Shown here one piece after another: positions 1 through 8,304 of a DNA stretch of 35,228 nucleotides. Under the pieces are notes generated by a model that saw nothing but the letters and a program-made list of their open reading frames with translations, was not told where the DNA came from and did not search any database. The position numbers and the translations under genes were made by a program. The stretch covers positions 1 through 35,228 of the forward strand of contig ONLL01000036.1 of the NCBI GenBank assembly GCA_900318685.1. Direction: 5' to 3'. Source of the stretch: an uncultured Prevotellaceae bacterium. Its GTDB lineage: Bacteria > Bacteroidota > Bacteroidia > Bacteroidales > Bacteroidaceae. Position 1 is the stretch's first letter. Each line of letters starts with the position of its first letter.

Positions 1-884
1 CCTCGGCTTTGGAGGGCGACGAAATAACCATCACCTACACGCAGCAGATGGACGAGATACTTGAAGGGCTGACCCTGATGGGCGCGACATCGGGCAACAG
101 CATCGCCTACACCCAAAGCAGCAACACCTACACGTTCACGATGCCTGCCGAGGACGTGACCATCAACGCCACGATTACCTACCCGCTGAATGAAAACAAC
201 ATCACGCAGAGCGACGACATCTATACCATCAAGAACGCCGACGGCTGGAACTACTTCTGCCGACGCATGGAAGTGGACGGTGGGGTGGATGGTTTCAGCG
301 GCAAGACCATCGAACTCGCCGACGACATCAGCGTGACAAAGATGGCGGGCATGGTGCATCCGTTCAAGGGAACCTTCGACGGCAAAGGCAAGACGCTGAC
401 CTTCAACCATACCGCCAGCGCTCCCTGTAGCGCTCCTTTCCAAAACACCAATGGTGCCACCATCCGCAACCTGCACGCAACGGGACAGATAGAGGGCGGC
501 ATTTGGAACTACATTGGCGGTCTGGTGGGCAGTGCTAACGGCAACCTTACTATCGAGAACTGCCGCGTGAGCACCCTTATCAGCAGCACCATCAGCGGCA
601 CTGCCTTTAATGGTGGATTCGTGGGCCTCCTGAGTTCGCACTACAACCAATGCCACATCACGGGCTGTGTGTTTGACGGACTCATCTACAACCCGGAGTA
701 TTCCGGCACTACCTACGGCTGCGGCGGTTTCGTCGGTTGCTTTTCGGAGTACGGATATGCCATACTGGAAGACTGCCTCTTCCTGCACGGCACAACGGCA
801 AGCACGAACTATGGTGGGGAAATGAGAACGATAAGAACAGCACGTTCCTCCACCGCACCAACAACCAAGGCGAGGGCAAACTGA
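1..884 (+). CDS. GLUG/InlB-type repeat surface protein, N-terminal part (5' end outside window, frameshifted)
   Basis: This is the 5'-truncated first half of a large extracellular repeat protein. Reading is open from the first base of the window, so the TTG at 9 is not the real start. The visible part begins with an InlB-B-repeat-like module (ITITYT ... TFTMPAEDVTINATI, about residues 5-57). A parallel-beta-type region follows with a GLUG-like motif (GGLVGSANGNLTIENC) and related GGFVG repeats. The frame ends in a nonsense tail (MRTIRTARSSTAPTTKARAN). The expected continuation lies in the -1 frame from about 818, which points to one missing base in the G4A3 run at 816-822. The protein is probably secreted and surface-exposed. 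Its substrate cannot be told from the sequence. Confidence 0.75.
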   Translation, partial: SALEGDEITITYTQQMDEILEGLTLMGATSGNSIAYTQSSNTYTFTMPAEDVTINATITYPLNENNITQSDDIYTIKNADGWNYFCRRMEVDGGVDGFSGKTIELADDISVTKMAGMVHPFKGTFDGKGKTLTFNHTASAPCSAPFQNTNGATIRNLHATGQIEGGIWNYIGGLVGSANGNLTIENCRVSTLISSTISGTAFNGGFVGLLSSHYNQCHITGCVFDGLIYNPEYSGTTYGCGGFVGCFSEYGYAILEDCLFLHGTTASTNYGGEMRTIRTARSSTAPTTKARAN

Positions 885-1987
885 CCAACTGCTTCTACGT
901 CGGCACACGCGGCCTGAAGCAAGGCTCGCCCGCTGTGGAATCGGCCGACGCTCCCGACAATTTCGCCCACTTTGGCACCCCGACCGACCATCGCTTCTTG
1001 AAGGTCTATGGCCACACTATGGTCTTCGACGGCAAATACTATACGCCGACATACGGCGACTTGGTGGAAAAGTACGACTACAGTGGGGTTAAGAGCTACA
1101 TCATCGAGTACGATGACATGCCGCTCGGCATCAAGGATGTCAAGACGAAACAATGGACAAATTACCTGCGCTACAACCGCCCGTTCACCAGAGACAAGGC
1201 CGTGACCATCATGCTGCCGTTCGACTTCCGCAAGAACGACCTCAGACGGGGTGAATATGACAACATTCCGGAGGGAAAGTTCTATTCTTTTGCAGGCATT
1301 GAGGAAGTGCCGTTTAACATGTGGATTGCCGTGATGAGGGAAGTGGGCGAGGAAGGCTCTAACGAAACAACTGAGACCACGATGAAGGCCAACACGCCGT
1401 ATCTCTTCATGCCTGGCGAGAACGCTAGCTACCTCTACGTCACGAATGGGGACGACTACTACCAAGGCTTCGACATCTACACCGAGGGCTACGATGGTGG
1501 CACGAAGGAGAAACCGTATGACGGCAGCAGCGAGTCATATTCATGGAACAAATGGAACTTCAAAGGCACCTACCAGCCGCGCTACTGGAGCGACAGCGAG
1601 AACTCCGAAGAAATCGGCAAGGTGTATGGCTTCGCAGGAACGACCAAGGAGGTGGACGAACAACTCGTCGTGGCCGGTGACTTCGTGAGAGTGAAGAGCG
1701 GCGCAAAGATTCGCCCCACATCGTGCTACCTGATGTGGGCGGGCGGCGAGACCAGCAATGCCCGTGCCCTGACCCGCAGCGCAGCAGCTACGGAGGAACT
1801 GCCGCAGCGCATCACCGTGAAGCTCGTTGCGGCTAACGGCGACATCGATGCCATCGGCGAGATTGACACCACGACGGGCGAGGTCACACTCGACGGCTGG
1901 TACACCCTCGGCGGTGTTCACCTCGACGACAAGCCCACGAAGAAAGGTCTGTATATCAACAACGGAAAGAAGGTCACGATAAATTGA
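818..1987 (+). CDS. Same surface protein, C-terminal part after the frameshift
   Basis: This continues the preceding reading frame after a one-base shift. Sensible protein sequence starts around GNENDKNSTFLHRTNNQ. The 390 or so residues that follow show no motif I can name. They end in a short tail, WYTLGGVHLDDKPTKKGLYI plus NGKKVTIN, which is also seen in altered form at the end of the secreted protein at 2373-5105. Such tails are common on Bacteroidales secreted proteins and resemble the last strand of T9SS-type sorting domains; a sorting role is inference. There is no start codon with an upstream signal, so this half is unlikely to be an independent gene. Upstream in-frame codons from 737 are a shadow of the first half. 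Confidence 0.7.
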   Translation, partial: GNENDKNSTFLHRTNNQGEGKLTNCFYVGTRGLKQGSPAVESADAPDNFAHFGTPTDHRFLKVYGHTMVFDGKYYTPTYGDLVEKYDYSGVKSYIIEYDDMPLGIKDVKTKQWTNYLRYNRPFTRDKAVTIMLPFDFRKNDLRRGEYDNIPEGKFYSFAGIEEVPFNMWIAVMREVGEEGSNETTETTMKANTPYLFMPGENASYLYVTNGDDYYQGFDIYTEGYDGGTKEKPYDGSSESYSWNKWNFKGTYQPRYWSDSENSEEIGKVYGFAGTTKEVDEQLVVAGDFVRVKSGAKIRPTSCYLMWAGGETSNARALTRSAAATEELPQRITVKLVAANGDIDAIGEIDTTTGEVTLDGWYTLGGVHLDDKPTKKGLYINNGKKVTIN

Positions 1988-1996
1988 GAGAAATGA

Positions 1997-2030
1997 GAGC
2001 TCGCTCACATTTCCGAGCGTGGGCGAGCTC
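1997..2030 (+). other. Intercistronic hairpin
   Basis: A 12-bp stem (GAGCTCGCTCAC with GTGGGCGAGCTC, one G-U pair) encloses a 10-nt loop 10 bases after the stop of the surface protein. No T-run follows, so it does not look like a classical terminator. It may protect the 3' end of the long message or lower readthrough into the small peptide gene. Confidence 0.5.
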
Positions 2031-2074
2031 GAACTAAGTTCAAGATTGTAATCAAGTAAATGGAGGAAACTGCA

Positions 2075-2203
2075 ATGAAAAAGAAGTATTTGAAACCATC
2101 GGCCACAGTCGTCGAATTGCGCCACAAGACTTGTCTGCTGCAAGCCAGCGACACCGCCACTCCACCCAACGAAATCCCCGACTACGACGACTGGTTGGAA
2201 TGA
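2075..2203 (+). CDS. 42-residue small peptide of the KKYxKPxxxVVEL type
   Basis: A complete short gene: MKKKYLKPSATVVELRHKTC, then LLQAS, then an acidic, proline-containing tail ending DYDDWLE. It has a rare clear Shine-Dalgarno (GGAGG at 2062-2066, 8 nt before the ATG), whereas most genes here have none. It lies 87 bp downstream of the large surface protein and is closed by a strong terminator, so it is probably co-transcribed with it. From memory, small proteins with a basic K-K-Y-x-K-P start, a V-V-E-L segment and a Leu-Leu-x-x-Ser motif recur in Prevotella and Bacteroides, usually unannotated. The layout (basic leader, short hydrophobic motif, acidic tail) suggests a processed or exported peptide, but no maturation enzyme is nearby. 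Confidence 0.6.
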   Translation: MKKKYLKPSATVVELRHKTCLLQASDTATPPNEIPDYDDWLE

Positions 2204-2287
2204 TCCAGAGATGAACTCAACCTTAGTGAACAGGGTGGCAATAACAGCATTTTGGCAGATAAGAGCCTGATCAGAGTCTAAGAAGAA

Positions 2288-2322
2288 GTAGCGGCGTTCA
2301 ACTCCAGAACGTCGCTACTTTT
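2288..2322 (+). terminator. Rho-independent terminator, possibly bidirectional
   Basis: An 11-bp stem (GTAGCGGCGTT with AACGTCGCTAC, one G-U pair) with a 9-nt loop is followed by TTTTGTT. It closes the surface-protein/small-peptide unit. It lies between converging genes, and on the other strand the stem is followed by TTCTTCTT, so it could also stop transcripts from the minus-strand gene at 2373. Confidence 0.8.
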
Positions 2323-2372
2323 GTTAAGGTGATAAGGGACTTGGTATCGGCACGTAAAGGTGGTATGATAGG

Positions 2373-5105
2373 TCACTTAATAACCACCTTTTTACCATTG
2401 ATGATGTTCAGGCCCTTGCGGGGAGTGTCGATGCGCTGGCCGGCGAGGTTGAAGATTGCGGCCTTGCCAGCGGGCTGGGCAGCATTGATGTGGGCGATGC
2501 CTGTGGTGGGATTATTCTCCCATACGATGGCTGACTTGCGGCACTCACCGGCACCGTAGTAGATGCTCTGGATGCCAATCTTCTCCCAGGTGTCGAACAC
2601 AGGTGCGTCGTCGTAGAAGTAGATGCTGTGAGAGCCGTCCCATGTGCTGTAGTTGACGCTCCAGGGCACCTCTGTGGCATCCTCGTCGAAGGCGTAGTAC
2701 ATCTCGGCAGTGAAGGTGTAGGGCTTCTGCTGACCCTCGCTCTCAACCCATACGGTGTAGAACAGCTTCTGGGGATTGAGCGTCTCGCCATTGACGTCGT
2801 AGTCGGGGATAGTGCAGTTGATGCCGTGCGACCATTCGCCGAAGTCGACGCTGTTAATGATCGGGTCGGCAGGAGTGGCAGCTACCTCGTTGAACTTGGT
2901 GATGGTAACGTTGGTGAAGGTCTCGTAGGGATAGACCTCAGCCAGCATGGCGTTGAGCACGAGCGTCTGGCTGGAGGTGAACTGCTGCTTCTCGGCATCG
3001 AAGTCGAGCACGGCATCCACCATGTTGCCGTCGGCATCGACAGCGGTGAAGTAGCAGTCGATGGTTGACATCCAGAAGCTCACCGAACCCATGAACTGGT
3101 TAGCGGGGATGACATACTGTCCGGCCTCGTTCTTGGTGGCCTTGACCCACAGCTCGCTTACGCTGGAGTTGTAGTCGGCAGCCAGTCCCTGGATATAGGC
3201 ATCGTCGCCGTCGAAGCCCACCTTCACCCAGAGCGTGAGTTCAGCAGGATCGTAATAGGGCTTCTCGCAGTCGGCGTGGAAGATATAGGTGTCGGTGGCC
3301 AGATCCTCGGGAACTACGACAGCCGTGGGTACATAGTCGGTGGGGTAGACCTCGATGCTGTTGAGCTGGGTATTGCCGGCGATGGTCACCACCACCTTCT
3401 TGGCCTCGCCCGTCCATACGTTACCCTCGAAGGTACCTGTGTCGGCGCTGTTGCCGGCATTCCACTTGCCATTGTTGAACACTATCTTCTTGATGACCTT
3501 GCCTAAGGGCACCTCGAAGGTCATCGTGCCGCTGTAGACGCGCAGCTGCGGACCATTGGCGGTGCTCCAGAAGCGGTTGGGCGTATTGGTGGTGCTGGGC
3601 GATACGGTCAGCGTCACGTTGCCAGCCTTAAACTGACGGTCTTCGGTGATGTCGCCGTCATGACTGTCGTTGGAGCAGGGCTCGTCAGTCATGGCATTGA
3701 AGTCGAAGGTTGCTTTCTCGTAAGGCTTGAGCTCAAACCAGAAGATCTCTGACTTGTTCTCCTCGCCGCCGCCGGTGTAGATGGTCTGCATGCCGATCTT
3801 GTTCCAAGTGCTGAAGTCGGCCTGCTTGATATGGATGTAGTTGTAGAAGAACCACTCATTGTCGGTGAAACCATAGGGGAAGACGGTCATGGCTTCCTCG
3901 AGGGTAGGATAGTCGGCGGGATCGAAAGTGATGGGAGCGATCTCCTGCTCGATATCCTTGAAGAACTGGAAGCTGAGCTTGCCCGATACCACAGCATTGC
4001 CATCGACGTCGACAGTAGGCACGGTGAACATCAAGATAGGTCCGGTGGTGCCGTCGTAGATCTGACTGATGTTGGGTGTGGCAGGCGTGGCGGCCTTCTC
4101 GATCACCTTGGTGAGGACGGGATCGTTGTAGACATCGCCCTTGTAGTTCCTGATAGCCTCGCGGATATAGATTTCGCCCTGGGCTGTCATCTTGCCGGCT
4201 TCGGCATCGTATGTGAAGACCACCTCCTCGCTGCGGAGGTAGAACTCGTAGTGGGTGTAGGAGTCAGCGTCGTAAGGACCGAAGTACTGGTCACCGGGGA
4301 AGGTGATGGTGCTGCCATCGAGTGTGCCCTTGATCCATGTCTCGGGCAGATAGTGGCAGAGTCCCTGGAGATAGACATCGTTGCCGTCGAAGCCGATGTT
4401 CACGTAGCCCGAGACGGGTTCGCCGAAATTGTTCATGGCGCTGATGGCCCATTCGTCAGTCTCCAGTCCCTCGGGAGCGACCACCGGTTGCGGTCCGGTA
4501 GGACCATTCTTGCTGAAAACGGCCATCACCCAGTAGCAATAAGGAGAAATTACAGTAGCCGAGCTGTTTTCCAAGATGTATCTGGTGACTGCTTTTAATA
4601 CACCTTCTTCGGCATCGTAGTTGAATACGACGTCGGTCAACGTCTCAGTATCGTCGGAGCCACAGATGTATTCAGCTCCATACTCATCCTCGCCTACAAA
4701 CTGGCCACTGGCGAAGGTGGCAGTGGTGCCGCTGATAGTTCCCTTGATCCAGCCTTCCTCAAACCAGTAGGCCAAGCCCTGGATATAGATGTCGGTACCG
4801 TCGATGGCGACCTGGATGTTCGGGTTCATGGCCATTGTGCCGGATGCTGTGTTCACGTAGAGCACGCCGTCGGTGTTGTACCATGTCTCCACGGTGGCCG
4901 TTGTCGGAGGTGTCACCAGCTCGCTCTCGCTGGCGGCACGTGGAGCCCTGTTGATGGCGGGCTGCGATGTGCGGACAATGCCCTTGATTGCTGTACTTGG
5001 GTTGCTCACCGTTCCCTGCCAAGGACGCGGACCAAGCCCCTTTTGCGCGAATGCCGTCACACTCATCAGTACAACGAGCATGGTGAGAAGAGTAAATCTT
5101 TTCAT
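2373..5105 (-). CDS. Secreted five-module protein of unknown function with NGKKVVIK tail
   Basis: A 910-residue exported protein. It starts with a Sec signal peptide (MKRFTLLTMLVVLMSVTAFA, then Q). The body is built from internal repeats. Module A occurs three times (about residues 70-195, 213-340 and 600-740), each with a core like V-x-x-G/A-F/I-D-G-x-D-x-Y-I/L-Q-G-L followed by W-I/V-K. Module B occurs twice (about 340-460 and 742-862), each starting AATPA-P and containing W-x-K-I-G-x-Q-[ST]-I-Y. A different domain (about 463-590) separates the two sets, and the protein ends FNLAGQRIDTPRKGLNIING then KKVVIK. I do not recognise a catalytic motif; adhesion or glycan binding is plausible. It lies 61 bp downstream of the acetylesterase on the same strand, with no clear promoter between them, so they are likely co-transcribed. 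Confidence 0.85.
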   Translation of the reverse strand: MKRFTLLTMLVVLMSVTAFAQKGLGPRPWQGTVSNPSTAIKGIVRTSQPAINRAPRAASESELVTPPTTATVETWYNTDGVLYVNTASGTMAMNPNIQVAIDGTDIYIQGLAYWFEEGWIKGTISGTTATFASGQFVGEDEYGAEYICGSDDTETLTDVVFNYDAEEGVLKAVTRYILENSSATVISPYCYWVMAVFSKNGPTGPQPVVAPEGLETDEWAISAMNNFGEPVSGYVNIGFDGNDVYLQGLCHYLPETWIKGTLDGSTITFPGDQYFGPYDADSYTHYEFYLRSEEVVFTYDAEAGKMTAQGEIYIREAIRNYKGDVYNDPVLTKVIEKAATPATPNISQIYDGTTGPILMFTVPTVDVDGNAVVSGKLSFQFFKDIEQEIAPITFDPADYPTLEEAMTVFPYGFTDNEWFFYNYIHIKQADFSTWNKIGMQTIYTGGGEENKSEIFWFELKPYEKATFDFNAMTDEPCSNDSHDGDITEDRQFKAGNVTLTVSPSTTNTPNRFWSTANGPQLRVYSGTMTFEVPLGKVIKKIVFNNGKWNAGNSADTGTFEGNVWTGEAKKVVVTIAGNTQLNSIEVYPTDYVPTAVVVPEDLATDTYIFHADCEKPYYDPAELTLWVKVGFDGDDAYIQGLAADYNSSVSELWVKATKNEAGQYVIPANQFMGSVSFWMSTIDCYFTAVDADGNMVDAVLDFDAEKQQFTSSQTLVLNAMLAEVYPYETFTNVTITKFNEVAATPADPIINSVDFGEWSHGINCTIPDYDVNGETLNPQKLFYTVWVESEGQQKPYTFTAEMYYAFDEDATEVPWSVNYSTWDGSHSIYFYDDAPVFDTWEKIGIQSIYYGAGECRKSAIVWENNPTTGIAHINAAQPAGKAAIFNLAGQRIDTPRKGLNIINGKKVVIK

Positions 5106-5166
5106 ACGCTTTGTTAATGATCTAGTTAAATGATGAATAAATTAGGTTGTTATGCTTTGCAATGGT

Positions 5167-6537
5167 TTATAGGGGGCCGAACTCCGTCTGGCCGTTGGAG
5201 CTGGTCGCAGCAGGCCTTCTGGCCGTACGTCTAGGCTCTATGGGACAGGTGAAATCCTTCAGCAACGGTTTCGGGTTTTTGGCATCGAAGGCCGGAGTAT
5301 CAGGAAGAATGTGTTGGCTGAGTCCCAGACCGAGGTCCTTGATGGCCTGCACGATGCCCAGTGAGAAGAGATATGCTCCGTAGTTGTCGGTATGCGTGCC
5401 GTCGGCATAGACTGCGAGTGCATCCTTGCCGAGGGCAGTGATGATGTCGCGACTCATTCCCCAGAGGTCGACAAAGGCACACTCACCCAGCTCGGCTCCA
5501 CGGCGAGCATTCTTGCCGTAGGGTGTCATCAGCTCAGTGGCAGTGGCTGTCCTTCTGTCGATCTTGGTCATGGGCGAGACGATGACTGGTATCATCCCGT
5601 GTCGCTTGGCCTCAAGAGCCATCGTTGCCAGCCCCCATACGTAGTCTTTCTCCGGATCGGAATGCGTGCGCACCCAGTCGCCGGCATGGTCATCAGCATC
5701 CCACATCGGGTCGTGGCCGCGCGACTTCTCATCGTTGGTGCCCAACTGAATGAGCAGGTAGTCGCCGGGCTTGGCGCTCTCCATAATCTTGTCCCAGCGC
5801 CGTCCGAAGCGGAATCCCTTGATGGTCATGCCGCTCTCAGCATGGTTGGCCACGATCACGTTGGAGTCGAACCAGCGGGGCAGATACTGTCCCCAGGCAC
5901 CACCGCCCTGCTGGTCAGTCACGGTGGAGTCGCCGATAACGAAGACGGTCACCACATCCTCTCCAGCTGGCTCAATCTCGACGGCACAGACGGCAGGAGC
6001 GCTGTCGTAGAACTGCAGGGTGAGCTTGTCGTCCCAGGTGTAGGTCTTGACGATGCCCGTGCCATAGTCCAGCTCGCGTGAGTTGAGCTTGATCTCATTG
6101 CCCTTGGAGAGCTCCGGTGTGCGGACGTTGACGCCGAATGTGACGGTCATCACTTCTCCCTTGCCCGTGCTGAGACTCTCCTTCATCAGACGACGAACTT
6201 CCGACTTGACCGTGGTGCAAGAAGTGCCTTGGGTATCTCCGAGCGTAAGCGTCACCTTATAGTTTCCTTCAGGGAGCTTCACCGAAAAGAGTATGGGCGA
6301 TGTTGACGTGACAAAGTCCTTTGTCAGGTCCGTTCCTTTCTTTCGCACTACGTCCACGGGAGCAGAGGAAGGTTCGAAACCATAGCCGCGTTCAGCATCG
6401 TAGGTCATCGCTGATGTGACGGCCTGGAAACCCTCGGCAGCCTCTGCGGAGCCGAAGTCAAATCGGTAGGTTTGTGCATGCGATGCCACCGAAATGGTCA
6501 GCGCAGCAGCTAAAACATATAGGAGCTTTTTCATCAT
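5167..6537 (-). CDS. Rhamnogalacturonan acetylesterase-like SGNH hydrolase (CE12-type)
   Basis: A 456-residue secreted esterase with signal peptide MMKKLLYVLAAALTISVASHAQ. Residues about 23-190 look like an accessory beta domain. The SGNH domain follows: block I G-D-S-T-V (Ser204 nucleophile), a block II-like ANHAESG (about 230-236), block III GTND (Asn268) and block V DGTH (Asp379, His382). This order and the GDSTV start match the rhamnogalacturonan acetylesterase family, which removes acetyl groups from pectin so that lyases and hydrolases can work. No pectin lyase or SusC/D pair is in this window. The C-terminus is an arginine/proline-rich tail (PIEPRRTARRPAATSS) of unknown role. A TATCTTTG promoter element lies 50 bp upstream. 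Confidence 0.85.
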   Translation of the reverse strand: MMKKLLYVLAAALTISVASHAQTYRFDFGSAEAAEGFQAVTSAMTYDAERGYGFEPSSAPVDVVRKKGTDLTKDFVTSTSPILFSVKLPEGNYKVTLTLGDTQGTSCTTVKSEVRRLMKESLSTGKGEVMTVTFGVNVRTPELSKGNEIKLNSRELDYGTGIVKTYTWDDKLTLQFYDSAPAVCAVEIEPAGEDVVTVFVIGDSTVTDQQGGGAWGQYLPRWFDSNVIVANHAESGMTIKGFRFGRRWDKIMESAKPGDYLLIQLGTNDEKSRGHDPMWDADDHAGDWVRTHSDPEKDYVWGLATMALEAKRHGMIPVIVSPMTKIDRRTATATELMTPYGKNARRGAELGECAFVDLWGMSRDIITALGKDALAVYADGTHTDNYGAYLFSLGIVQAIKDLGLGLSQHILPDTPAFDAKNPKPLLKDFTCPIEPRRTARRPAATSSNGQTEFGPL

Positions 6538-6586
6538 CTTTGATACTTCTTTTGGGTTAATCCTATTTTGGGATGTCTTGGCGATG

Positions 6587-6614
6587 CAAAGATACTAACT
6601 TTTTTCAAACCAAA
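6587..6614 (-). promoter_or_regulatory. Bacteroidetes-type promoter for the acetylesterase
   Basis: On the minus strand, -7 TATCTTTG (6587-6594) matches TAnnTTTG. A TTTG at 6611-6614 lies 16 bp upstream, a little closer than the usual 19-21. The start codon is 50 bp downstream. Confidence 0.55.
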
Positions 6615-6692
6615 CCTGCGACCGATTGTTAAATAAGCCTAATAGGGAGGCACAAACTTGTGGCTTTCTCCCGATAACTACAAAGAAATGAG

Positions 6693-6700
6693 TACCTTTG
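6693..6700 (+). promoter_or_regulatory. -7 promoter element for the CoA-transferase gene
   Basis: TACCTTTG fits the TAnnTTTG consensus and lies 42 bp before the ATG at 6743. I see no convincing TTTG at -33. The element is divergent from the acetylesterase promoter. Confidence 0.5.
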
Positions 6701-6742
6701 CAGGCAGAATTGAAAATCGAAATAATTGTAAACCGTAAATTT

Positions 6743-8245
6743 ATGTACACACGTTTGACCGCTGCTGAGGCAGCAGCGATGATTAAGAATGGTGATCATA
6801 TCGCCATGAGTGGCTTTACACCGGCTGGTGTGGCCAAGGCAACGACAAAGGAGCTGGCAAAGTATGCCATCGCCGAGCATGAGGCTGGTCGCGAGTTCAA
6901 GGTGGCTATCTTTACCGGTGCCTCCACAGGACAGAGCACCGATGGTGATCTGGCTAATGCTCAGGCCATCCTCTACCGTGCTCCCTACACCACGAACCCC
7001 GACTTCCGCAAGCATGTGAACCTGGGTGAGATTCCCTACAACGACCTACACCTGAGTCACATGGCACAGGAGCTGCGCTATGGATTCTACGGCGACGTGG
7101 ACTGGGCCATCCTCGAGGTGTGCGACATCGAGGAGGTGGGCAACGACTATCACGTCTATCTGACCGCTGCAGGAGGCATCTCGCCCACGGCAGCCCGTCT
7201 GGCCAAGAAAGTGATCCTCGAGCTCAACTCGTTCCACAATCCCAATGCCAAGTTCATTCACGACGTGTATGAGCCGCTCGATCCTCCTTACCGCAAGCCT
7301 ATTCCCATCTTCAAGGTCAGCGATCGCATCGGCGTGCCCTATGTGTCGATTCCGAAGGAAAAGGTGGTGGGTGTTGTCGAATGCAACATTCCCGATGAGG
7401 CTCGTGCCTTCAAGGACAACGACCCCGTGACCGACAAGATTGGCTACCTCACCGCTGAGTTCCTGGTTGATGAGCTGCACAAGGGCCGTATTCCTAAGGA
7501 GTTTCTGCCGCTGCAGAGTGGTGTAGGCTCGACAGCCAATGCCATCCTCGGCGCTCTGGGCGAGGACAAGCACGTGCCCGACTTCAACATCTATACCGAG
7601 GTTATCCAGAATGCCGTCATCGACATGATGCTTTCTGGCCGTGTGAAGGATGCCTCAGCCTGCTCGCTCACCGTCTCGAACGACTGCCTGATGCAGGTCT
7701 ACGACAATATGGACTACATGAAGCATCACCTGACGCTGCGCCAGAGTGAGATCTCTAACCATCCCGCCGTCATCCGTCGTCTGGGTGTCATTGCCATCAA
7801 CACGGCTATCGAGGTCGACATCTATGGTAATGCAAACTCAACGCATATCAGCGGTACGAAGATGATGAATGGTATCGGTGGCTCGGGCGACTTCATCCGC
7901 AATGCCTACCTGAGCATCTTCACCTGCCCGTCAGTGGCTAAGGGAGGACTCATCTCCAGCGTCGTGCCTTTCGTCACCCACCAGGATTCCTCGGAGCACG
8001 ATGTCAATATCATCGTTACGGAGCAGGGTATTGCCGACCTTCGTGGCAAGAGCCCCATGCAGCGTGCACAGACCATCATCGAAAACTGCGCACATCCCGA
8101 CTACAAGCAGTTGCTGTGGGATTACCTGAAGCTGGGTACGGGCGGACATACCCGCCACTGTCTCACTGCCGCCTTCGCCATGCACGATACGCTGGCACGC
8201 AAAGGCGACATGCACCTGACGGACTTCTCGGAGTATGTGAAGTAA
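6743..8245 (+). CDS. Succinyl/propionyl-CoA transferase (acetyl-CoA hydrolase/transferase family)
   Basis: A 500-residue cytoplasmic enzyme of the Cat1/AarC/YgfH group. It moves CoA between succinate and acetate or propionate, the closing step of the succinate-propionate route used by many Bacteroidales. Visible hallmarks are GVGSTANAILGAL, the catalytic Glu in YTEVIQ (Glu286), the NGIGGSGDF loop and VTEQGIADLRGKSP near the end. Length fits the family (about 500). The ATG at 6743 gives MYTRLTAAEAAAMI, a normal family start; the in-frame TTG at 6698 overlaps the -7 box and is not used. The gene stands alone between divergent and convergent neighbours. Which acid is preferred cannot be read from the sequence. 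Confidence 0.9.
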   Translation: MYTRLTAAEAAAMIKNGDHIAMSGFTPAGVAKATTKELAKYAIAEHEAGREFKVAIFTGASTGQSTDGDLANAQAILYRAPYTTNPDFRKHVNLGEIPYNDLHLSHMAQELRYGFYGDVDWAILEVCDIEEVGNDYHVYLTAAGGISPTAARLAKKVILELNSFHNPNAKFIHDVYEPLDPPYRKPIPIFKVSDRIGVPYVSIPKEKVVGVVECNIPDEARAFKDNDPVTDKIGYLTAEFLVDELHKGRIPKEFLPLQSGVGSTANAILGALGEDKHVPDFNIYTEVIQNAVIDMMLSGRVKDASACSLTVSNDCLMQVYDNMDYMKHHLTLRQSEISNHPAVIRRLGVIAINTAIEVDIYGNANSTHISGTKMMNGIGGSGDFIRNAYLSIFTCPSVAKGGLISSVVPFVTHQDSSEHDVNIIVTEQGIADLRGKSPMQRAQTIIENCAHPDYKQLLWDYLKLGTGGHTRHCLTAAFAMHDTLARKGDMHLTDFSEYVK

Positions 8246-8267
8246 TTTCCCGGGGTATCCGGACATT

Positions 8268-8285
8268 CCGGAGTATCCGGTTTTT
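8268..8285 (+). terminator. Short GC-rich terminator
   Basis: CCGGA-GTA-TCCGG followed by TTTTT, 22 bp after the CoA-transferase stop. The stem is only 5 bp but all strong pairs. TCCGG recurs at 8259-8263, 8267-8271 and 8276-8280, so alternative foldings exist. Confidence 0.45.
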
Positions 8286-8304
8286 CCTGGATTTTCCGGG
8301 CTGC

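Noticed and set aside
3831-4598. Long plus-strand open frame opposite the five-module secreted protein
   Set aside because: It is the mirror of a well-supported gene with signal peptide and internal repeats; its valine/glutamate/glycine-rich composition is typical of antisense frames in GC-rich coding DNA.
6698-6742. Upstream TTG start for the CoA-transferase
   Set aside because: It lies within the -7 promoter box; ATG 6743 gives the normal family N-terminus.
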